A DNA stretch of 64,000 bases from Streptacidiphilus jeojiense (GCF_000719095.1 NZ_JOEH01000036.1:3349-67348); one strand, 5' to 3'; positions 14,053 to 23,383 are shown, counted from the first letter of the stretch. Notes: generated by a model from the sequence alone, not told the origin. Program-made: numbers and translations.

Positions 14053-15261
14053 CTACAGGCCTAGCGGCAGGCCGTTCTCAGTCCGTCCGGCGGGGATGGA
14101 GAGGGAAGGCCAGCCGGCGTAGCTCCAGGGCAGACACATGATGGGGCTGCCCGTGCTGGCCAGACCGTGCGGTGCCGGGCCGGTGGCAGCGGGGCAGATC
14201 CATATGTCGACGCCTGCCTCGTCGGTCGCCTGTGCCAGGGTGGTCCGGAAGGCTTCCCGCCGTCGCAGCCCGTGCTCGTACTGTTCCCGGGAAATCGCCT
14301 GCCCTTGCCGCACCGCGGCCACGGATTGCTGCCGGTAGAGCGCGCCGTGCCGAGGGAACCACTCAGCGTGGCTCTGTGCGGCTTCATAGCGGTTCACCGT
14401 GAACAGGTCGTCGGCATCGTGGGCGAGGTCCGCGAACATCGGGACGCGGCGCACCGGGAACCCTGCACTCGACAGCGTCGCGACCTGTACTTCGAATGCC
14501 GCTCGTGCCGCTGTTCCGGCCTGCTCCAGGTAGGGGCCGTCCGGCACGCCGAGCACTGGACGCTTCCGTTCGGTGTCCCGCACTGGCTGCCAGCCGTCGC
14601 ACAGCACAGCTGCTGCCATCGCCGCTGCAGAGAGCGTCGCGGCGAAGACCCCTATGGTGTCGAGGGTCGGCGCGTTGGGGATCACGCCGTCGACCGGAAT
14701 CCGACGGGCCGTCGGCTTGAACCCCACGACACCGCAGTAAGCCGCAGGACGGATCATTGACCCGACCGTCTGCGTACCGATGGCCAGCGGCACCATTCCA
14801 GCCGCGACAGCCGCTGCCGACCCGCTGCTGGAGCCGCCAGGCGTGTGTTCGTGGGCGTGTGGATTCCGTGTCGCCCCCGGCGCAGCAATGGCGAACTCCG
14901 CCGTCACGGTCTTCCCCGCGATCAGGGCTCCGGCATCACGAAGCCGGTCCACGACTCCTGCCTGTCTGCCCTCGAACACCTCTGGGGGCAGCACAGAGCC
15001 ACCTCGTGTGGGCAGTCCGTCCACGTTGACGATGTCCTTCACCCCGACCGGGACGCCGAACAACGGCGGCCGCGACCCAGCGGCCGGCCAACGCTCGTGG
15101 ACCGAATGGAGCTCACTGCGAACGCGTTCCCGCCGGGCGGCACTTGTCTCTGAATCGGCGACAAAAGCATGGATGGTACGGTCCATCTCATCGATCCGGT
15201 CGCACAACGTGTCAACCGTCACCGACGGCGAACCGCCTACCTCATACGTTTTCGTTTTCAC
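14053..15261 (-). CDS. Amidase signature family protein, C-terminus cut by an amber codon
   Basis: The visible frame gives 402 residues with a complete amidase signature core: Lys in GVKDIVNVDG (about residue 73), cis-Ser in GGSSSGSAAAVAAG (about 143-156) and nucleophile Ser in GTQTVGSMIRPAAYCG (about 167). The stop is TAG (14053-14055) in GLPLGL-stop. Downstream the same frame continues CVSRTGSDERLLDWAQAIE to a TGA at 13957-13959, which is exactly the C-terminal helix of amidases (usually GLQ then the helix). So a CAG to TAG change probably removed the last ~32 residues, and the true gene would be 13957-15261. Whether the shortened protein works is unknown. It is unrelated in position to the amidase at 3720. 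Confidence 0.78.
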   Translation of the reverse strand: MKTKTYEVGGSPSVTVDTLCDRIDEMDRTIHAFVADSETSAARRERVRSELHSVHERWPAAGSRPPLFGVPVGVKDIVNVDGLPTRGGSVLPPEVFEGRQAGVVDRLRDAGALIAGKTVTAEFAIAAPGATRNPHAHEHTPGGSSSGSAAAVAAGMVPLAIGTQTVGSMIRPAAYCGVVGFKPTARRIPVDGVIPNAPTLDTIGVFAATLSAAAMAAAVLCDGWQPVRDTERKRPVLGVPDGPYLEQAGTAARAAFEVQVATLSSAGFPVRRVPMFADLAHDADDLFTVNRYEAAQSHAEWFPRHGALYRQQSVAAVRQGQAISREQYEHGLRRREAFRTTLAQATDEAGVDIWICPAATGPAPHGLASTGSPIMCLPWSYAGWPSLSIPAGRTENGLPLGL

Positions 15262-15300
15262 GCGGACCAGACTGCCAGAGCAGGATGGCTCGCCTCGGCC

Positions 15301-16245
15301 TCAGTTGGCCGAGGCCGAGGCGTAGGCCGGGGCCGGGGCGGAGGCCAGGGACGGGGCGGAGGCCGGGGCGCAGGTGGGCGTCGGCTCCGCTCCGGCGTCC
15401 GCGGACTCCAGGCGGAGCATGGCCTGCTCGTCCGCGGTGCCGGGGGCCGCCTGGTAGACCACCATCCGCTGGCCGCCGGTCCGGGCCAGCTGCATCACCT
15501 CGTAGGTCAGGGTCATCGACCCGACCTTGGGATGCCGGAAGGTCTTCTGGCCGCCACCGCGCTCGCAGACGTCGTAGCGTTCCCACAGCCGCGCGAACTC
15601 CGGCGACTTCAGCACCAGTTCGCCGACCAGCGCGGTCAGTTCGGGGTCGTCCGGGTCGACCCCGGCGACGGCCCGCAGATGCGCCACCGAGAGCGCGACC
15701 GTCTCCTGCCAGGGGTCGTAGAGCGTGCGGCCGAGCGGGTGCAGGAACAGGTACCGGGTCAGATTGCGCCGGTCCTCGGGCCAGTCCCAGAGCCCGGGCA
15801 GCAGCCGCCGGCCGGGCGGGTTGGCGGCCAGCACCCGGTTGTGGCGGCTCACCACGTAGGCGGGCAGCGGACGCACCGACTCCAGCATCCGCAGCAGCGA
15901 CTCGCGGACGGTGTGGTCCGAGCAGGCCGGCAGCTCGGAGATCCGTCCGGCGGCCAGCTCGGCGAGCTCGTGCAGGCGCTCGTAGCCGTCGCCGCGCAGC
16001 CGCAGCGCACGGCCGAGGGCGTCCACGACAGCCGGCGAGGGATTGGTCTCACGGCCCCGCTCCAGGCGGATGTAGTAGTCGACGCTCACCCCGGCCAGTA
16101 CCGCCAGCTCCTCCCGGCGCAGTCCGGGGGTGCGGCGCAGGCCCGCGCCGGCTGGCAGGCCCACGTCCTCGGGGCGCACCTGCGCCCTGCGGGCCTTCAG
16201 GTACCGGCCGAGTTCGGTGCCCCGCGCATCCGTTGCTGTTGCCAT
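15301..16245 (-). CDS. XRE family transcriptional regulator with MmyB-like ligand domain
   Basis: A 314-residue regulator. The N-terminal helix-turn-helix (about residues 8-75) contains LRREELAVLAGVSVDYYIRLERGR, typical of this large actinomycete XRE group. The C-terminal domain (about 105-275) carries the MmyB-like PAS-type ligand pocket, with YVVSRHNRVLAANPPGRRLL, an RYLFLHP segment and the FRHPKVGSMTL motif. The last 35 residues are a low-complexity Ala/Pro/Ser tail. It starts divergently to the MFS exporter gene (219 bp between starts), the usual arrangement in which this regulator controls the exporter. Confidence 0.85.
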   Translation of the reverse strand: MATATDARGTELGRYLKARRAQVRPEDVGLPAGAGLRRTPGLRREELAVLAGVSVDYYIRLERGRETNPSPAVVDALGRALRLRGDGYERLHELAELAAGRISELPACSDHTVRESLLRMLESVRPLPAYVVSRHNRVLAANPPGRRLLPGLWDWPEDRRNLTRYLFLHPLGRTLYDPWQETVALSVAHLRAVAGVDPDDPELTALVGELVLKSPEFARLWERYDVCERGGGQKTFRHPKVGSMTLTYEVMQLARTGGQRMVVYQAAPGTADEQAMLRLESADAGAEPTPTCAPASAPSLASAPAPAYASASAN

Positions 16246-16464
16246 CCGGCCATTGTCGCAGGCCGGTCCGGTGCGTGGGGGGCCGTGTCAGGGCCTGGAA
16301 CGCGGCACCCCGGGCAGAGCGCGGTCTGCCGCGCGGTTCGGCGCGCGGCCAGAGTTGGTCCCGAACGGGCGGCCCGGCCGCCGGGGCCCAGGGGGTGCAC
16401 GACACCGGACCGCGGCCCCGGCGCACCGCGGCCGCCCGCCGAATGCCCCTGAGAGGAAGTCACC

Positions 16465-17892
16465 ATGCAGACCACGCGGACGCCCCGGCTCCGGCACTCG
16501 GACCGGGCGGAACCGGGCGCAGCGTCCGACGCCCAACGCGCCCACCGCGCCCGGCGGCGCACCGGCGCGGCGCTGGTCGCCTCGCTGCTCGGGTTCACCG
16601 TGATCACCATCGACGTCTCGGCGGTGAACATCGCCCTGCCCGCGATCGGGGACACCCTCAGCGGCGGGATGGCCGGACTGCAGTGGGTGGTGGACGCCTA
16701 CACCCTGATGTTCGCGGCCCTGATGCTCTCCGCCGGGGCCCTCTCCGACCGGGCCGGTGCCCGCCGCGCCTACGCCTGGGGCATCAGCCTGTTCACCCTG
16801 GCCTCCCTGGGCTGCGCGCTGGCGCCGGACATCGGCGTGCTGGTGGCCACCCGGGTGGCGCAGGGCGCCGCCGCCGCAGTGGTGATGCCGGCCTCACTGG
16901 CGCTGATCCGCCAGTCCTACGAGGACGCCCGGGCCCGGGCCCGCGCCATCGCGCTGTGGACCGTCGGCGGCTCGGTGGCGATGGCCGCGGGACCGGTGCT
17001 CGGCGGGCTGCTCACCGACACGGTGGGCTGGCGGGCGGTCTTCCTGCTCAACCTCCCGGTGGGCGCGCTGGTCCTGGGCCTGCTGATCCGGGTGGAGCGC
17101 TCTCCGCGCCGGCCCGCCGCACTGGACGGCGGCGGCCAGCTCACCGCCGTGCTCGCGCTGGCCGGGCTGGCCTTCGCCGCGATCGAGGGCGGCCACCTGG
17201 GCTGGACCAGCGGCCCAGTGCTGGTCTCCGCCGCGATCGCGGTAGCGGCCGGCCTGGCCTTCCTCGCGGTGGAGGCCCGCTACCCCCAACCCCTGCTCCC
17301 ACTGGGCATGCTGAAGGACCGTCGGGTCACCGTCCCGCTCGCGGTCGGCTTCGCCGTCAACGTCGCCTTCTACGGCGGGATCTTCCTGCTCGGGCTGTAC
17401 TACCAGCGGCTGCGTGGGATGTCGGGGATCTCGGCCGGGCTGATGTTCGTGCCGATGTCGGCGGTGGTGACGGCGACCAACCTGGTCTCGCCGCGGCTGG
17501 CGGAACGGATCGGGCGGCGACCGGTGATCGTCGCCGGGCAACTGGTCTTCACCGTGGCGATGCTGGCCATGCTGCCGCTGGCCGCGCACACCCCGGTGTG
17601 GCTGGTTCTGGTCCTGCTGCTGCCGCTGAGCGTCGGCGGGGCGCTGGCGGTGCCCGCGGTGACCGCGCTGCTGATGGACGCCGTTCCCGGGGAGCGGGTG
17701 GGAACCGCGTCGGGGCTGCTCAACTCCTTCCGCCAGACCGGCGGGGCGCTGGCGGTCGCCCTCTTCGGCGGCCTGCTCTCCGGCCCCGACGGCGGCTTCT
17801 CGCTCCCGGGCATGCGCCTCGGCCTGCTCGCCGTCGCGGCCCTGCTGCTGGCCACCGCCATCCTCTCCCGCCTGCTGCTGCCGCGCGACTGA
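16465..17892 (+). CDS. MFS transporter, DHA2 (EmrB/QacA) drug exporter family
   Basis: A 475-residue membrane protein with about 14 hydrophobic segments, the DHA2 topology of proton-driven drug exporters. Family motifs are visible: a D-x-x-x-VNIALP segment in TM1 (about residue 50), LQWVVDAYTL in TM2, GALSDRAGARRA (motif A, about 92-103) and an R-x-x-QG-x-x-A block in TM4. The ATG at 16465 has AGAGGAAG just upstream. It is divergent from the XRE/MmyB regulator, its likely controller. Substrate unknown. Confidence 0.88.
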   Translation: MQTTRTPRLRHSDRAEPGAASDAQRAHRARRRTGAALVASLLGFTVITIDVSAVNIALPAIGDTLSGGMAGLQWVVDAYTLMFAALMLSAGALSDRAGARRAYAWGISLFTLASLGCALAPDIGVLVATRVAQGAAAAVVMPASLALIRQSYEDARARARAIALWTVGGSVAMAAGPVLGGLLTDTVGWRAVFLLNLPVGALVLGLLIRVERSPRRPAALDGGGQLTAVLALAGLAFAAIEGGHLGWTSGPVLVSAAIAVAAGLAFLAVEARYPQPLLPLGMLKDRRVTVPLAVGFAVNVAFYGGIFLLGLYYQRLRGMSGISAGLMFVPMSAVVTATNLVSPRLAERIGRRPVIVAGQLVFTVAMLAMLPLAAHTPVWLVLVLLLPLSVGGALAVPAVTALLMDAVPGERVGTASGLLNSFRQTGGALAVALFGGLLSGPDGGFSLPGMRLGLLAVAALLLATAILSRLLLPRD

Positions 17893-17948
17893 ACCAGTCG
17901 ACGGTCGGCCGGCGACGGGCCGGCGATCGCAGCGGCGACCACGACAAG

Positions 17949-17982
17949 GACCACGACGGATGCCCCCGGCACCGTCGTGGTC
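17949..17982. terminator. Hairpin after MFS exporter
   Basis: GACCACGACGG (17949-17959) and CCGTCGTGGTC (17972-17982) form an 11-bp perfect stem with a 12-nt loop, 57 bp after the exporter stop. A probable intrinsic terminator without a U-tract. Confidence 0.55.
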
Positions 17983-18061
17983 GTCCTGACGGGGCATCAA
18001 CCACCGGTGGTGGCAGCCGCAGGGCGCGGCGGAACCGGTCCGGTTCCGGATCGCCGATTCG

Positions 18062-18110
18062 TTGACACCAGCGCCACGGGCCCCCTATACCTCAGGGGGA
18101 GAGCGCTCTC
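18062..18110 (+). promoter_or_regulatory. Sigma-70-type promoter plus palindromic operator for the discoidin/beta-helix gene
   Basis: TTGACA (18062-18067) and TATACC (18086-18091) are separated by 18 bp. Eight bases downstream lies the perfect 12-bp palindrome GAGAGCGCTCTC (18099-18110), the form of many LacI-family operators in actinomycetes. The coding start is at 18319, so the leader would be about 210 nt; no conserved structure was recognised in it. Confidence 0.6.
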
Positions 18111-18318
18111 TGAGTGGAGATTTCACGCCCTTCCCGTCGAAAGGTGATGTCATGGCACGACCATGCCCTGCCACGCGCGGCCCCCCGCGGCAGGCCCGGC
18201 CGACCGCTGACGTTCGTGGTCGCGATGCCCGTGCCGATCCCCGCGCAGGACGAGCGCGCCGAGGTCGCACCCGCACCGCCGCTTCGCCGCTCTTCCCCCC
18301 GACCTTGCTGGAGTTGTC

Positions 18319-21195
18319 ATGCAGGCCCACTCCTCCGGTGGCACGATCCATCGGAGCGCCCTGTTCCGCCCGGCGCACGCCGCACTGCTCTTCCTCGTCG
18401 CCCTGAGCCTGGCGATCTGCACGATCGCCGCGCCCGCCGCCCATGCCGCCGACACCCTGCTCTCGCAGGGCAAGCCCACCACGGCGTCCTCCACCGAGAA
18501 CGCCGGGACCCCGGCCGCCGACGCCACCGACGGCGACACCGGCACCCGCTGGTCCAGCGCCTTCTCCGACCCGCAGTGGCTGGAGGTCGACCTCGGGGCC
18601 ACCGCCTCCATCGACAAGGTGGTGCTGAACTGGGAGACCGCCTCCGGCAAGGCCTACCAGATCCAGACCTCCAGCGACGGAACCACCTGGACGCCGATCT
18701 ACACCACCACCACCGGCCCCGGCGGCACCGAGACCCTGGCCGTCACCGGCACCGGCCGCTACGTGCGCATGTACGGAACGGCCCGCAACACCGCCTACGG
18801 CTACTCGCTCTGGGAGTTCCAGGTCTACGGGACCATCGGCTCCGGCAGCAGCTGCGGAACCACCAACGCCGCACTCGGCAAGACCACCACCGCGTCCTCC
18901 GCCGAGAACGCCGGCACCCCGGCCGCCGACGCCACCGACGGCAACACCGGCACCCGCTGGTCCAGCGCCTTCTCCGACCCGCAGTGGCTGGAGGTCGACC
19001 TGGGCAGCAGCCAGTCGATCTGCCAGGTCGTGCTCAACTGGGAGACCGCCTACGGCACCGCGTTCCAGATCCAGACCTCCAACGACAACGCCACCTGGAC
19101 GCCGATCTACACCACCACCACCGGCACCGGCGGGGTGCAGACCCTGAACGTCTCCGGCAGCGGCCGGTACATCCGGATGTACGGCACCGCCCGGGCCACC
19201 GGCTACGGCTACTCGCTGTGGGAGTTCCAGGTCTTCACCGGCACCTCCACCGGCGGCAACACCGTCACGGTCACCGCTCCCGGCGCCCAGTCCGCAACCG
19301 TGGGCACCGCCACCAGCCTGCAGATCCACGCCACCGACTCCGCAGCCGGCCAGACGCTGACCTACAGCGCCACCGGACTGCCGACCGGACTGTCGATCAA
19401 CGCGTCGACCGGCCTGATCTCCGGCACCCCCAGCACGGCCGGCACCTTCAACGCCACGGTGACCGCCACCGACTCCACCAACGCCGCCGGATCAGCCCCC
19501 TTCACCTGGACCGTGACCAGCGGCGCCGCCGGCTGCACCCAGCCAAGCTCGCCGGACTTCGGCCCCAACATGAAGATCTTCGACCCCAGCATGTCCAGCG
19601 CCACCATCCAGTCCACGCTGGACTCGGTCTTCAACACCCAGAAGCTCAACCAGTTCGGCACCGACCGGTACTCGCTGCTGTTCAAGCCGGGCACCTACAG
19701 CAACACCGCCAACATCGGCTACTACACCTCGATCCAGGGCCTGGGGCAGAACCCGGACGACGTCACCATCAACGGCGACGTCACCGTCGACTCCTTCGAC
19801 GGCACCGGCAACGCCACCCAGAACTTCTGGCGCTCGGCGGAGAACATGGCCGTCAACCCGTCGGCGGGCAACACCCGTTGGGCCGTCGCCCAGGCCGGTC
19901 CGTTCCGCAGGATGGACATCCACGGCGGGCTGCAGCTCTACCCGGCCAGCTACGGCTACGCCAGCGGCGGCTACATCGCCGACTCCAAGGTCTCCGGGCA
20001 GGCCTCCAGCGTGTCCCAGCAGCAGTGGTACTCGCAGGACAGCAACTTCGGCAGCTGGAGCGGCTCGGTGTGGAACATGGTGTTCTCCGGCGTGACCGGA
20101 GCACCCGCGCAGAGCTTCCCCACTCCCCCGATGACCACCCTGGCCACCACGCCCACCTCGCGTGACGTGCCGTACCTGTACGTGGACTCCTCAGGCGCCT
20201 ACCGGGTGTTCCTGCCCTCGCTGCGCACCAACGCGTCCGGAGCCAGCTGGGCCAACGGGGCCACCCCCGGCACCTCCCTGCCGATCAGTCAGTTCTTCGT
20301 GGCGACCCCGTCCAACACCGCCGCCCAGATGAACGCGGCGCTGGCGCAGGGCTGCAGCTTGTTCCTCACCCCCGGCGTCTACAGCATCGACCAGACGCTC
20401 AACGTCAACAACCCCAACACCGTCGTCCTGGGCACCGGGTTCCCGACCCTCGTGCCGACCGGCGGCGTCAACACCATGCAGGTCGCCGACGTGGACGGGG
20501 TGCGGATCAGCGGCGTGCTGTTCGACGCCGGCACCACCAACTCCTCGGCACTGCTGACCGTCGGCGCCCAGGGCTCCTCGGCCAACCACGCCGCCAACCC
20601 GACCTCGATCCAGGACGTGTTCTTCCGGATCGGCGGCGACATCGCGGGCAAGGCCACCGACAGCCTGGTGGTCAACTCCAACAACACGCTGCTGAACGAC
20701 ATCTGGGCCTGGCGCGCGGACCACGGCAACGCCGGCACGGTCGGCTGGACCGTCAACACCGCCGACACCGGACTGATCGTCAACGGCAACAACGTGCTGG
20801 CGACCGGGCTGTTCATCGAGCACTACCAGAAGAACGAGGTGGTGTGGAACGGCCAGGGCGGCGAGACCATCTTCCTGCAGAACGAGATGCCCTACGACCC
20901 GCCGAACCAGGCCGCCTGGATGAACGGCTCGACCAACGGATACGCCGCCTACGTGGTCTCCCCGAACGTCACCTCGCACCAGGCGTACGGGTTGGGCAGC
21001 TACTGCTACTTCAACGTCAATCCGGCGGTGGTGGCAGATCACGCCTTCGAGGCCCCGTCCGTGGCGGGGGTCAACCTCCACGACCTGCTCACCGTCTCGC
21101 TGGGCAATGTCGGTGTGATCCAGCACGTGATCAACCAGACGGGAGCCGCGACCCCGACCAACACCACACCGTCGACCGTCGTCAGCTTCCCGTGA
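18319..21195 (+). CDS. Secreted protein with two discoidin domains and a beta-helix catalytic-type region
   Basis: A 958-residue exported protein. Residues 1-43 form a Sec signal peptide ending AHA. Two F5/8 type C (discoidin, CBM32-like) domains follow (about 48-172 and 180-305), nearly copies of each other, with RWSSAFSDPQWLEVDLG in both. Next is an Ig-like putative-Ig domain (about 312-405, with GLPTGLSINASTGLISGTP). The remaining ~550 residues show the repetitive short-strand pattern of a parallel beta-helix, like the pectate-lyase-3/GH55-type folds found in Streptomyces proteins annotated only as coagulation factor 5/8 domain proteins. A polysaccharide-degrading role outside the cell is likely; the substrate cannot be told. 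GGAG lies 5 bp before the ATG. An upstream promoter with a LacI-like operator suggests sugar control. Confidence 0.78.
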   Translation: MQAHSSGGTIHRSALFRPAHAALLFLVALSLAICTIAAPAAHAADTLLSQGKPTTASSTENAGTPAADATDGDTGTRWSSAFSDPQWLEVDLGATASIDKVVLNWETASGKAYQIQTSSDGTTWTPIYTTTTGPGGTETLAVTGTGRYVRMYGTARNTAYGYSLWEFQVYGTIGSGSSCGTTNAALGKTTTASSAENAGTPAADATDGNTGTRWSSAFSDPQWLEVDLGSSQSICQVVLNWETAYGTAFQIQTSNDNATWTPIYTTTTGTGGVQTLNVSGSGRYIRMYGTARATGYGYSLWEFQVFTGTSTGGNTVTVTAPGAQSATVGTATSLQIHATDSAAGQTLTYSATGLPTGLSINASTGLISGTPSTAGTFNATVTATDSTNAAGSAPFTWTVTSGAAGCTQPSSPDFGPNMKIFDPSMSSATIQSTLDSVFNTQKLNQFGTDRYSLLFKPGTYSNTANIGYYTSIQGLGQNPDDVTINGDVTVDSFDGTGNATQNFWRSAENMAVNPSAGNTRWAVAQAGPFRRMDIHGGLQLYPASYGYASGGYIADSKVSGQASSVSQQQWYSQDSNFGSWSGSVWNMVFSGVTGAPAQSFPTPPMTTLATTPTSRDVPYLYVDSSGAYRVFLPSLRTNASGASWANGATPGTSLPISQFFVATPSNTAAQMNAALAQGCSLFLTPGVYSIDQTLNVNNPNTVVLGTGFPTLVPTGGVNTMQVADVDGVRISGVLFDAGTTNSSALLTVGAQGSSANHAANPTSIQDVFFRIGGDIAGKATDSLVVNSNNTLLNDIWAWRADHGNAGTVGWTVNTADTGLIVNGNNVLATGLFIEHYQKNEVVWNGQGGETIFLQNEMPYDPPNQAAWMNGSTNGYAAYVVSPNVTSHQAYGLGSYCYFNVNPAVVADHAFEAPSVAGVNLHDLLTVSLGNVGVIQHVINQTGAATPTNTTPSTVVSFP

Positions 21196-21247
21196 CCCTC
21201 GGATCCGCAAGGATCCGTCGAACCGGCTGACGGTTGCACCAGCGCTC

Positions 21248-21277
21248 GGGAGGTCCCCCGCCAACGGGGGACCTCCC
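21248..21277. terminator. Strong hairpin terminator
   Basis: GGGAGGTCCCCC and GGGGGACCTCCC form a perfect 12-bp stem with a 6-nt loop, 52 bp after the beta-helix gene. An intrinsic terminator is likely. The remaining ~190 bp up to the next gene show nothing recognisable. Confidence 0.75.
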
Positions 21278-21467
21278 GTCCCGCGAAAGGGTCTTTCGGG
21301 GAGGAGTCGGATGAATTTCGTCCCTGGGTCGGACACGAAGTCATCGGGGTTACTAGAGTGCGTGTCTGTACCGGGCCAAGGGACGGACATCGAGGAGGGA
21401 GGCACGGGGAGCAGTTCACTGATCCGGCGTCACTCCGCCCTTCACTCAGCAGAGGCCTATCGTTCAC

Positions 21468-22784
21468 ATGCATCCTGAGCCGCCTTCCACCCCACCCGCA
21501 CCCCGTCGAGCCCCCGTCCACCGACGCCTGGCGACAAGGCCGAAGCCCCGCAGGCGGACCACGCCCATCGGCGTCGGCGCGCTGCTGGCCTTGGTGTTCC
21601 TGGGCGGCTCGCAGGCCGTCGGGTTCGCGGTGCCCGTCGCCACCCCGCCGACCCCGCAGCAGGCACAGCCGTCGACCGCCACCGGTGACGGCGCCCCGCT
21701 GGACCTCGCGCCGCCCCCACCCCTGGCCGAGTCCGGACAGCCCACCGCGGCCGGCACCACCGCGACCACCGGTACCACCGCGCCGGGGTCGTCCGCCTCC
21801 ACCCTGCCTACGACGCAGGCGGGTTCGGTCTCCATCCCCGCAGTGGTGCTGACGGCGTACCGCCGTGCCGAGTCCGCCATCGCCGTCACCACCCCCGACT
21901 GCCACCTGAGTTGGACCCTCCTCTCCGCCATCGGACAGGTCGAGTCCGGGCAGGCCGACAACGGCGACGTGAGCGCGGACGGGACCACCCTGCAGCCGAT
22001 CCTCGGACCGCTCCTGGACGGCAGTAACGGCAGCGCGGCGATCCGCGACGCGAGCGGGAACTGGGTCCAGGCCGAGGGACCCATGCAGTTCCTGCCCTCC
22101 ACCTGGGCCGCCTGGGGCACGGACGGCAACGGCGACGGCCGCGCCGACCCGAACAACATCTTCGACGCCGCGCTGGCGGCCGGGCACTACCTCTGCGCCG
22201 GATCGCGCGACCTGAACCAGCCGGGCGACCTCAGCCAGGCCATCCTCAGCTACAACCACTCCGACACCTATCTGGCCACCGTGCTGGCCTGGATCAGCTA
22301 CTACCAGCACAACGGCGTCACCGCTGCCGCCCCGGTCACCCCCACCGGCACCACCGCGACGACCGCGCCGACCACCGCAGCGGCCAAGCCGTCCGCGACA
22401 ACCGGCGCACCCACCACTGCGCCGACCACAGCCCGGGCCTCGTCCTCGCCCACCACCGCCGCGCCCAGCCCCAGCACCTCGGCCGGCACCGGGAAGCCGT
22501 CGCCGACCCCGGACCCCAGCGCCAGCCCGTCGCCGACCTCGGCGACACCGACGCCCTCGCCGTCGGCCACGTCCGGTTCCCCGACCGCATGTCCCTCCGA
22601 CACCACCCAGCCGACCGGCGGTACTCCTGCTCCGACGTCGTCAGCCGCCGCCTCCACCTCGCCGCCGGCCACCCCCGCCGCCGGCACCACGACATCCCCG
22701 ACGCCCAGCGCATCCGCCACCGCCTGCGGTTCCGCCACTCCCAGCCCGACCGCGAGCCCCAGCGCGGCAGTCCCCTCGCCGTAG
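21468..22784 (+). CDS. Lytic transglycosylase (SLT-like) with Pro/Thr/Ser-rich tail
   Basis: A 438-residue cell-wall hydrolase. Residues 1-60 contain a basic stretch and a hydrophobic segment (signal anchor or long signal peptide). A Thr/Ala/Pro linker follows. The lytic transglycosylase domain spans about 130-285: LLSAIGQVESG supplies the catalytic Glu, GPMQFLPSTWAAWG is the second signature, and DPNNIFDAALAAGHYLC with AILSYNHSDTYLATVLAW completes the fold. The C-terminal 150 residues are almost only Pro, Thr, Ser and Ala, probably a wall-spanning or glycosylated tail. The ATG at 21468 is used; no strong ribosome binding site is visible. Confidence 0.85.
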   Translation: MHPEPPSTPPAPRRAPVHRRLATRPKPRRRTTPIGVGALLALVFLGGSQAVGFAVPVATPPTPQQAQPSTATGDGAPLDLAPPPPLAESGQPTAAGTTATTGTTAPGSSASTLPTTQAGSVSIPAVVLTAYRRAESAIAVTTPDCHLSWTLLSAIGQVESGQADNGDVSADGTTLQPILGPLLDGSNGSAAIRDASGNWVQAEGPMQFLPSTWAAWGTDGNGDGRADPNNIFDAALAAGHYLCAGSRDLNQPGDLSQAILSYNHSDTYLATVLAWISYYQHNGVTAAAPVTPTGTTATTAPTTAAAKPSATTGAPTTAPTTARASSSPTTAAPSPSTSAGTGKPSPTPDPSASPSPTSATPTPSPSATSGSPTACPSDTTQPTGGTPAPTSSAAASTSPPATPAAGTTTSPTPSASATACGSATPSPTASPSAAVPSP

Positions 22785-22801
22785 CGTCGTCGCTGTGCCC
22801 T

Positions 22802-22832
22802 CGGCCCCGGCGTCATTGACCCGCCGGGGCCG
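22802..22832. terminator. Bidirectional terminator between convergent genes
   Basis: CGGCCCCGGCG and CGCCGGGGCCG form an 11-bp perfect stem with a 9-nt loop between the stop codons of the transglycosylase (22784) and the peptidoglycan-binding protein (22847). Confidence 0.75.
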
Positions 22833-22846
22833 GTTCGGTCGACGAC

Positions 22847-23218
22847 TCAGCCGTTGCCGCGCAGGGCGCCCCAGGTCTGCGGACCGACATTGCCGTCCAC
22901 GTGGATCTGGGCCCAGTTCTGGAACCACCGCACCGCCGCCTTGGTCGCGGGGCCGAAGCTGCCGTCCACGGCCAGCGCGGTTCCGCCCGCCTCGACGTAG
23001 TTGGTGTCGGTGTTGATCAGGTCCTGGATCTCCTTGACCGCGGCGGTGTTGGTGCTCCACTCCTCGGTCTCGGCATTGCCGGTGTAGTAGCCGCAGTAGT
23101 TGCCGATGCCGCCGACCCGGGTGCACTGGTTCGCGGCGGAGGCGTTGGTCGCGGTGCCGACGCCGATCGAGACGACCAGGGCCGCCATGGCCAGCGAGCT
23201 GATGATGCGGTTGCGCAC
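22847..23218 (-). CDS. Secreted peptidoglycan-binding domain protein
   Basis: A 123-residue exported protein: signal peptide in residues 1-29 ending ASA, then a PG_binding_1 domain with VKEIQDLIN and VDGSFGPATKAAVRWFQ and closing VDGNVGPQTWGAL. Four Cys/Tyr-rich residues (CTRVGGIGNYCGYY) precede the domain. The GTG at 23218 was preferred over an upstream in-frame start because AGGAAGGG lies 8 bp upstream and the signal peptide begins right after. It is convergent with the lytic transglycosylase and divergent from the SARP regulator; a cell-wall-linked role is likely. Confidence 0.82.
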   Translation of the reverse strand: MRNRIISSLAMAALVVSIGVGTATNASAANQCTRVGGIGNYCGYYTGNAETEEWSTNTAAVKEIQDLINTDTNYVEAGGTALAVDGSFGPATKAAVRWFQNWAQIHVDGNVGPQTWGALRGNG

Positions 23219-23383
23219 AGGTGTTCCCTTCCTCGGAGGCCGCACGCCCGGTACCGGCCTGCGGTCGAGGACGATCCTGTCCGGCGGCGCTCACCACCGG
23301 CTAACATCCATCTCACATCGCGCAAAAAACACTTGCTGTGCCTGCAAGAATGCACGTGTAGGTCGTATCCGGGGGGTGCGCGG

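Noticed and set aside
18151..18406. Possible leader ORF before the discoidin/beta-helix gene
   Set aside because: It has a ribosome binding site but Arg/Pro-rich, non-protein-like composition and overlaps the signal peptide region of the real gene.
22901..23383. N-terminal extension of the SARP regulator
   Set aside because: SARP proteins begin at the MEFRLLGPL strand; the upstream frame is antisense to the peptidoglycan-binding protein.
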